Positions 56,790-64,000 of a stretch of DNA of 64,000 bases are shown here, in pieces; positions within the stretch are counted from its first letter, which is position 1, and every line of letters begins with the position of its first letter. Source of the stretch: Pomphorhynchus laevis (Eukaryota > Acanthocephala > Palaeacanthocephala > Echinorhynchida > Pomphorhynchidae); the NCBI GenBank assembly GCA_012934845.2, contig WNNJ02001010.1, positions 110,242-174,241 on the forward strand. The letters are read 5' to 3'. The translations under genes were made by a program, and so were the position numbers. The notes beneath the pieces were generated by a model. It saw only the letters and a list, made by a program, of their open reading frames with translations, was not told where the DNA came from and did no database searches.

Positions 56790-57140
56790 TGTGATAAGAC
56801 CGTACTTATTATACTTCCCCAGCTTATCGCTCAAAGATAGGTCGCTGCTGCCAACAACTTCTTCCACAACGAACGATTTTGGGTTATATCGTGTCCTATA
56901 TCAGTCGCTATTCCCAGGGCATTCATGTCCTCCTTGACGCAATCTTTCCAGCGTTTATTTGGCCTTCCTCGGCGTCTTTTCCCATTCGATCTTTACTTTG
57001 TCAGCGCTCCTTATCCAGTGATCATCCTCTCTTCTTGCTGCATGCCCGAACCATGGTAGCCTTTTTCGGACGATGACGTCTCGTATTGAGTCCACTTTGA
57101 ACATCTTCAGGATATTAAAGTTACGGACTTTGTCCTTCTT
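56790..57140 (-). mobile_element. RTE-like LINE, 3' end relic
   Basis: Minus strand: RIRDVIVRKRLPWFGHAARR, then a piece equivalent to RPRKRWKDCVKEDMNALGI split over two frames (TLERLRQGG, RQGGHECPG). The RLRWFGHVxR ... RWxDxVKEDM pattern is the usual C-terminus of RTE-group endonuclease-RT proteins. Only about 100 codons remain, broken. Confidence 0.65.
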
Positions 57141-57487
57141 TGTGATACCAGTGATACGACCGTACTGCTGACCGAAAATATTAAAAGATTTGTTGAGCCT
57201 CGTTTCAATTTTTCTCTTATTTTATAATAAAAACGATTCGATTTGTGATGTCCCAGCCGATCACGGTAGAATGCTGTAATTCGCTTTACTATGAAATTGC
57301 ATTTTATAATATGCAAATACACCTACCATCGTGCAATTGATTGTGCATAGGACGGAATATCAAAAATTTCACATTTAATTTAGAACACATAACACTCTCA
57401 TTTCAAAGACAGAAATATAGTTTGTATATATAACATCTAAATTACTTTCATCTATAATTTTATTCATTTTACTCTCATTTCATTTAG

Positions 57488-60400
57488 AATTGAATCATAT
57501 TCGGGATGTTTTTATCTACAATGAGCTTTTATCTTCGGTTTGGGATTTCGATCAATTCAGTAAACGATATCTTTATAAGGATAGTTCTAGGCGATTGGAG
57601 TCCCTTAGTGACATGGTTCGTCAATTCGTGCATAAATATAGGACTTTTATCTTATATTTTATAGGATAGGAAGCTTCTCTGTCAGCTAGTTGCCCACCGG
57701 ATAGACAAAATATATCAAGTTATTACCAAAATTGCAAATGTCGTTATTCGGCATTTGAAGGACAAATACAACTGCGGACGTAAGTGGAAATCAGTAGCAT
57801 TTGTTTTACCTTAAAATGCTACTTTGATAATAGCCATCATGATACATCCACTTTTGTATTTTAATACACTTTATTTAATTATTTAGTGAATGCAAGTGAT
57901 GCTTTAATACATTTATTTAATTCTTTTTATAATCATTTTATTCCTCCTGTTTAATCAAAAAAAGATATGTATTATATTTGAAATAATTCTTTCAATTTAT
58001 TAAGTAAAATGAACGCAATTGATAGTCATGTTTAATCAAAGAGATATATCAAGTTATTACCAAAATTGCAAATGTCGTTATTCGGCATTTGAAGGACAAA
58101 TACAACTGCGGACGTAAGTGGAAATCAGTAGCATTTGTTTTACCTTAAAATGCTACTTTGATAATAGCCATCATGATACATCCACTTTTGTATTTTAATA
58201 CACTTTATTTAATTATTTAGTGAATGCAAGTGATGCTTTAATACATTTATTTAATTCTTTTTATAATCATTTTACTCCTCCTGTTTAATCAAAAAAGATA
58301 TGTATTATATTTGAAATAATTCTTTCAATTTATTAAGTAAAATGAACGCAATTGATAGTCCTGTTTAATCAAAGAGATATATCAAGTTATTACCAAAATT
58401 GCAAATGTCGTTATTCGGCATTTAAAGGACAAATACAACTGCGGACGTAAGTGGAAATCAGTAGCATTTGTTTTACCTTAAAATGCTACTTTGATAATAG
58501 CCATCATGATACATCCACTTTTGTATTTTAATACACTTTATTTAATTATTTAGTGAATGCAAGTGATGCTTTAATACATTTATTTATTTCTTTTTATAAT
58601 CATTTTACTCCTCCTGTTTAATCAAAAAATATATGTATTATATTTGAAATAATTCTTTCAATTTATTAAGTAAAATGAACGCAATTGATAGTCCTGTTTA
58701 ATCAAAGAGAGATAACTGATGATGCTTTCATCAGGATCACCCAATCTCAGACAACTGATATCTAATAATATACCAAAGTTTCATTTTCTTAATATGTGCT
58801 AGCGTGCTTTTAGATTTAACTTGTATATACTCACTTCATGGATTTTACTTAGCCAAAATTCTTAATACTAAAAGAATTTATATCTGAAATATATTACTCG
58901 CTGCAAAACAACTATTGAAATGGCGCTATGTTGGGAGCAACTCTAGTTGCCCATTAATTTTTAATATTTTAAATTCAATATCTACAATCATTCAAATTTT
59001 TATTTGACTAAAATCGTTATTTTATTTAGAAAATTTGTTTATAAATTGATATTGGCTATTTTGAATTTTTATATTTGCTGTTAGCAAGGTTCCGATTTAA
59101 GCAAAATTCAGCATGCTTGTCTGCTTCTCACAGAATCCTTTCAACAAATCCACAGTGTACCTATTTTGAAGGCGCTTAATTATAAAAATAATCTACAAGG
59201 TGAATTACGTGATACCTGTCTCGATTGTATGACTGAGTGTGAGCTATTTATTGCCAGAATGCCAAATGCAGAGCAAGTACAAAATATAATCACCGCGAAT
59301 TGTAGGAAACACGATCGGAACATTATCGACTTACGGTAAATAAGTTTATATTATTTGTAAACTATTTCGTTTTTAGTGTACTTGACCAAAAAATTATTCA
59401 ACAAATATATGGACCAAATTCCAAAACTAGAAAAATTTTAGAACGTAAACGGTAAGTTATTTTCTCCATATGATTCCGCAATAAAATAAGGAGTAACTTT
59501 ATCTGTGTGTTATATAATATAAAATATTATGGATAATTTATCAACTTTGAATTATTCGATTATTCGACCCGTTTACTGTTTTCATTGTTTCGCTAAATTA
59601 AAGCCTACATATTTTTTTTGTTAAAATCAACTATTAACTATCATTTACTTTTATTAACAAATTTTAGTCTCCACTTAAAGTTTTTATATAATGCAAAAAT
59701 CAAAGCTACAGTCATCTTCGATATTTATAGTCGTCTTATCAGCTGCTGATCTTTTTATAATAATTTCGAACTTAATTGATGTTAAGTTTGATTTTTGTCA
59801 TAGAATTTTAATTTAAAAATTGGCATATGGTATAAGTTTATATTTTGAAAAATAGCCAACATTTAAAATAAGTTACTTGATAAATTAGCGATTCTTTAAC
59901 CTAGATGAGCACATACGTTGAGACATTTAGTTTAACTTCTGTAGAAATGTTTTGATACTTTTTTGTCGTTATTGTAAATATAAGATATAAAGAAGGATTT
60001 TTTCGAATTGTGGGGATTATTTTTTAATCCCAACAAAAATATTAAGTCTGGACAATGTTGTTTTCTAGTGGCTATTATTCAAATCTAAGCGAAAAAAGAA
60101 TCTTTGCGAATATTCTATAAAAGTAATATTTGTGAATGAATTATAAAAATTAACAAAATATTCAAATAAAGTAAAATTAAGATAAATATTAATACTTAAA
60201 ATAAGTTGTATTAAATTACATTTATGTGCAATAAACAAATGAAAAAATATAAAATTATTACTTTATTCAGAATCCGTCTTTATTTAACCGTCGAAATCTT
60301 TATGAAGATATAAATGAGAAATCCATTTTCATTATTCAGAATCCTTTTTATGCCGTTTATAACATTAAGCAATTTTATTTAGAAGAATTTTTATCATTAT

Positions 60401-61392
60401 TACAAACAACAGCTTTCGGTTATAGGTTTATAATATTATATATAGTAATATATATTAATTATAATAATTATATTATTAATAAGACAATTTTAGAAAAATA
60501 GTTTTAGAGCATATATTTATGCTATATATTACTATATATAATATTATTAATAAATATTATAATATATGCTCTAAAACTATTTTTCTAAAATTGTCTTTTC
60601 TACTCCGACATCTTGGCTTCGTAAAATAATGTAAATTGATGCTATTATCTCATTATGTCAATATTTTGTCCTGTTCTTTTATCTTATTGTAGTTTTCAAA
60701 TTAATTATTGATTAATAATGTAATATTATTAATAATGTAAAATATTAGGAAATTAGTTATTCTTTAACGAAACAAGCACACATATTTCAGATATTATACG
60801 ACGGGATATTTTTATCACGAATTATTTTGATTAACGATGTAAACGTTTTTATTTACTATTTAATATGATTTTCATTGCTAAAATATTCAAACTATTTCGT
60901 AATATTTCTGGCAAAGAGTTCACGTTTGACAGTTTATTTGGGCCTACTAAATTAAGCATAAAATGACGAAATAATTTTGTCTAGTTTCTTCGTTTTAATA
61001 TTGTTGCTATTTAAAATGTTTATATTCCCATCTTTAATTGGTGCCATATTTATTTGATTGTTAAATGACAATTTTAAATGACATAAACTCTCTAGTGCAT
61101 TGATTATGGTTCACCTTGAATTCGTTTTAAGGGTTTCTCAAATTAGTAGTTTCTGTTCTACTTGATTAAAGTTGATTGAATTTTCTGTTTTTTTTTCTAA
61201 TTAATTGCTAATTACTTTAGCGAGGACATCGACACCAATATTTCGAAAGTGAAAGAGCGGATAGCAGAGTTGGAGTCAAACTTAGTTCGATACGCTAATT
61301 TTGGAACATTATTTGTTCGACAGTTAAATCAGTATAATAATGTGCAAGAGCAAATTGAACAGATTAAATTGAAATTAGAAAAAGAAAGATGA
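57488..61392 (+). CDS. Host coiled-coil protein gene, five exons seen
   Basis: Identity unknown. Exons, all in phase: 57488-57615 (RDVFIYNELLSSVWDFDQFS), 49-bp intron, 57665-57779 (DRKLLCQLVAHRIDKIYQVI), 1309-bp intron holding two extra copies of part of the exon, 59089-59335 (SDLSKIQHACLLLTESFQQI; DTCLDCMTECELFIARMPNA), 41-bp intron, 59377-59451 (VLDQKIIQQIYGPNSKTRKI), 1769-bp intron, 61221-61392 (EDIDTNISKVKERIAELESN; VQEQIEQIKLKLEKER, stop). The C-terminus is a heptad-like coiled coil; no membrane segment. The ending RYANFGTLF...NQYNNVQEQIE faintly recalls augmin subunit HAUS4, which is only a hint. The first exon starts mid-codon, so earlier exons exist upstream. Confidence 0.65.
57710..58709. 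repeat. Tandem triplication of an exon-intron segment
   Basis: Three units, 57710-58043, 58044-58376 and 58377-58709 (334, 333, 333 bp), differing at only a few bases. Each holds the last 70 bp of the host exon, its donor (GACGTAAGT) and about 264 bp of intron. In units two and three the exon part is preceded by CAAAGAG, which offers an AG acceptor. Confidence 0.92.
60481..60597. repeat. Perfect 37-bp inverted repeat in an intron
   Basis: Left arm 60481-60517 (AAGACAATTTTAGAAAAATA...) and right arm 60561-60597 are exact complements around a 43-bp AT-only loop. A foldback or MITE-like insertion within the last intron of the coiled-coil gene. Confidence 0.85.
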
Positions 61393-61453
61393 ATTTTTAT
61401 TTTAAATTTTATTTCAAGATTCGATGTATTTAATTTAGTCTAAATTGTAGATT

Positions 61454-61710
61454 ATGCGTTGGAGATTCGATCCACGTGAACATCATCTTCGACAAAATTG
61501 CTTATTAGAGCAAAATGACTCACGTTTATCATATCATCATCCACGACCATTTTTTCCTGCACCTGATCAATTCCCAAGAATGACTCCCCATTCGAATGAA
61601 TACTCGTACAATGCTGCTAGAAACACTTTCAACCAAAATTTTAGTAGTTTTTATCAGCCACCACGACCTACTCATGATTACAACGAAAGTAATTTGTATG
61701 ATACTAGTGA
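61454..61710 (+). CDS. First coding exon of an unrecognised gene
   Basis: ATG at 61454 opens a frame rich in P, H, N, Y and Q (MRWRFDPREHHLRQNCLLEQ; HPRPFFPAPDQFPRM; SSFYQPPRPTHDYNESN). It ends at a consensus donor (AGTGA|GTAAGT after 61710, or A|GTGAGT after 61706). The start lies 61 bp behind the stop of the coiled-coil gene and 3 bp after an acceptor-like TTGTAG, which would suit trans-splicing of a downstream cistron. No domain recognised; probably disordered. The rest of the gene was not found; an L2-like relic follows. Confidence 0.45.
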
Positions 61711-61904
61711 GTAAGTAGAGTCCTACTGCTATTTCAAATTAAACAAGAGAACGGATTTCAAATTAAACAAGACGTTACGAAGCAATTGGTGCCTTAAATA
61801 TTTAGCAAAATCAATTTTATTAACTCAATGAAAAGATATGGCTTGAATTTACAATTATTTTAAATAATTATTTAAATAATTATTTTAATTTTAAAAATCT
61901 TCCC

Positions 61905-63150
61905 TCGATCCCAGTACTCCATTATCATATCGTCATATATCCAATCTCATAAACATCTCCAAACTTCTCAAACAGATTATCCTATCTCAAGTAAATTCGT
62001 ATCTTTCCTCTTCAAACTTATGTCTACCATTCCAGTCTGTTTGCGACAAAACTATCTTACCTTATGGTATGTCACAATTCTCCAAATGACCTGCTACTTG
62101 CTCGCGATAGACGTTTTAGTAGTGTTGTCATATCTCTCGATCTTTTAGCAGTTTTTGATATAGGTAACCATTCATTTCTTCTATATTGCCTTCGTCATCG
62201 CTACGGTTTATCTTGTAACACTGTTGTGTGGTTCGCATCCTACTTCTACGAGCGCACATTCTCCGTCCGTTGTTGCTCAGCATTTTCATGTCCATATCAT
62301 CTTACCCGCGACGTTCCTCAAGGATCCGTCCTTGCCCTCATTATTTCCTCTCTTGTTGGTTACTTACTGCCCATAACTCAACCCTTTGTTTTCACAAAAT
62401 GCAATATGCAGATGACATACTTCTATATTATCTTTCTCGCTCCTCCAATTTCGATGATTTTGCCTTGTGCTTTACAGAATTCTTGATCGCAGTTTCCAAT
62501 TACCTTAATTCAATTTGATGGTAAACCTGTCCCCATCATCGACCATTTGAAATTTCTTGGTGTTTCTTTTGATATCAATCTTTCTATTTACAATATTGGT
62601 TCACGAAAAAGTTCGTTGTTGCTATTTTATTCTCCGTGACCTTAGACGTATTTGTAGAATAGTCCACACATCCGCAGACAACCTATTTCCTTACTTCTCT
62701 TCCTACATCTGAACTATTGTATCAGTTTGCTAGTTACTTACCCTAAACCTTACTACACCCTCTTGAACTCGTTATCCACAAAGCCGATCGTATCTTATTA
62801 CGCCTTTGACGCTTTGATCATATTTCTTACCATCAATTGCTTCTCAACTGACCTAGTATTTCTCAACACTTTACAATACGCTTAATATTTCTTGTTTATC
62901 GTTTTCGTGCATCCGACTCATTATCTGATCTTAAACTTAGGATAGAATATCACAAACATCTCTTAGCCATTCCTAGATTTGCACTAGTTATGGCCTCCCC
63001 ACATACCATATTTCTGGGCTCCTAGTATGAAACCGATTTCCAGTTGGCATTCGCTCCTCGTTCTCCTTTCACACATTTAAACAGTTTTTTTCAATCCAAC
63101 TTCTCTCCCTATGCAAAGTCTGACCTGGACTTTCTTTATTTCACATATGT
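61905..63150 (+). mobile_element. L2-like LINE, decayed copy
   Basis: Plus strand. SYRHISNLINISKLLKQIIL (61935), FSSVVISLDLLAVFDIGNHS (62120, motif A), DVPQGSVLALIISSLVGYLL (62310), YADDILLYYLSRSS (62410, motif C in another frame), FLGVSFDINLSIYN (62550) and LLLFLHLNYCISLL (62690). Related to 42070-44400 but much more diverged, with many breaks, so an older insertion or a different subfamily. It occupies the space where the intron of the 61454 gene would run. Confidence 0.75.
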
Positions 63151-64000
63151 AGTTCTGGCGTATATATGTCTTGACCATTAAAACCAAAATTCATTTTCGG
63201 TAATGCTAATGATAAACCTGACATATTGCATCCTTTACACATTTATTGCCAATGTTTAGTACTGAATTGATTTTTTTCGATTTTTTATATTTCTTGGTAT
63301 AACTCTAAGTTGATCCATCCACATTTGAAACAAAATAAATTCTAATTAACATTATCCCTTTAACGTATTTATTAATAGACACGTATGCGATCATCTGTTG
63401 GCAACGAGCGCGGTAAATTAATTATAGAATATAAATATACAACTCTATAAATATTAGATAAAAAATAAATGATAAACGATATAATTTATTGTTTATTTAA
63501 TATATTAATACGATCACGGATATAACATACAAAAATGCATAATATCAAAAACATTAAAATAACAGAAATTCAAAAAACTAAAATACAGATTGAAAACAAA
63601 ACCTTAATATATTACAATTTATAACAAACTTTCTGTTTTCTTAAACTAACAAAATTAAGGCAAAAACTTACAGTAACGATTTGCGTCTAGTCTTTTATAA
63701 AAAGTAAATATTTGCATTATAATCACATAGTTGAAACATGTAAGTTTAGTTTACTCTATGAGATACTAAAAGCTATTTGGATTTAAAAGTTCACTTAAAA
63801 ATATTTGACTTAATAATTCAAATTCTTTCACTATTCTTAGATTTTATTTTCAATAAAATATGCGTTCGAATAAATTTTTTAAATTCCATTTAAGTTTATT
63901 AATTATTCATTAGAAATATTTTATAATAAAAGTACTTGGCATAATCGAAACAATAAATTATTTTGTTTAAAAATTAATTTTTTTATTTTAATGTTTATTA
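63151..64000. other. Gene-free AT-rich stretch
   Basis: No open frame, repeat or RNA gene that I can support. Confidence 0.45.

Noticed and set aside
3249-61392. One giant host gene joining 3249-4429 with 57488-61392 across a transposon-filled intron
   Set aside because: Both are plus-strand and incomplete at facing ends, but the exon phases do not match without an extra exon and there is no sequence evidence for a link.
57488-61392. Naming the coiled-coil gene HAUS4
   Set aside because: Only a short C-terminal pattern is reminiscent; the rest does not match what I remember of the family.

Overview
The window looks like AT-rich nuclear DNA of an invertebrate animal. The evidence is host exons with GT-AG introns of only 41-49 bp (with a few long ones), a recognisable spliceosomal gene (SART1/Snu66), and a dense mix of animal-type retroelements: Penelope-like elements (PLEs), L2-like, CR1-like, Jockey/I-like and RTE-like LINEs, and a group of R2-like reverse transcriptases with an 'NAFN' motif. 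The short introns and close gene spacing beside heavy transposon load could fit several small-bodied or parasitic lineages; I cannot name the species.

Host genes take up little space. They are the last two exons of SART1 (2677-3092, +), an unrecognised gene just behind it (3249-4429, +), a single-exon AGC-type pseudokinase (34530-35876, -), a multi-exon coiled-coil gene (57488-61392, +) in which an exon-intron segment is tandemly triplicated, and the first coding exon of another gene 61 bp downstream (61454-61710, +).

The rest is mostly nested mobile elements. One PLE family recurs more than a dozen times. Its reading frame order (the end of an N-terminal GIY-YIG-type domain, a CxC segment, then RT with nothing after it) fits the Naiad type. 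Its 3' end carries a compact conserved module with three complementary helix pairs, which is a candidate structured RNA. From 11 to 25 kb lie three broken copies of a Jockey/I-like LINE, one of them split by a Mutator-like DNA transposon with a perfect 10-bp target duplication. From 26.4 to 28.9 kb an R2-like RT element is joined to the PLE 3' module; the same junction recurs, inverted, at the window's left edge. From 47.2 to 54.9 kb an L2-like LINE is split by a nearly complete CR1-like LINE whose ORF2 is open for 1012 codons.

Two arrays of a 15-bp minisatellite (37.43-37.88 and 45.34-46.69 kb) share flanking sequence and long runs of perfect copies. The best candidates for something undescribed are the PLE end module with its covarying helix, the repeated PLE/RT-element junction, the twin minisatellites and the exon triplication. 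No virus, LTR retrotransposon, CRISPR array, rRNA or tRNA gene was recognised.
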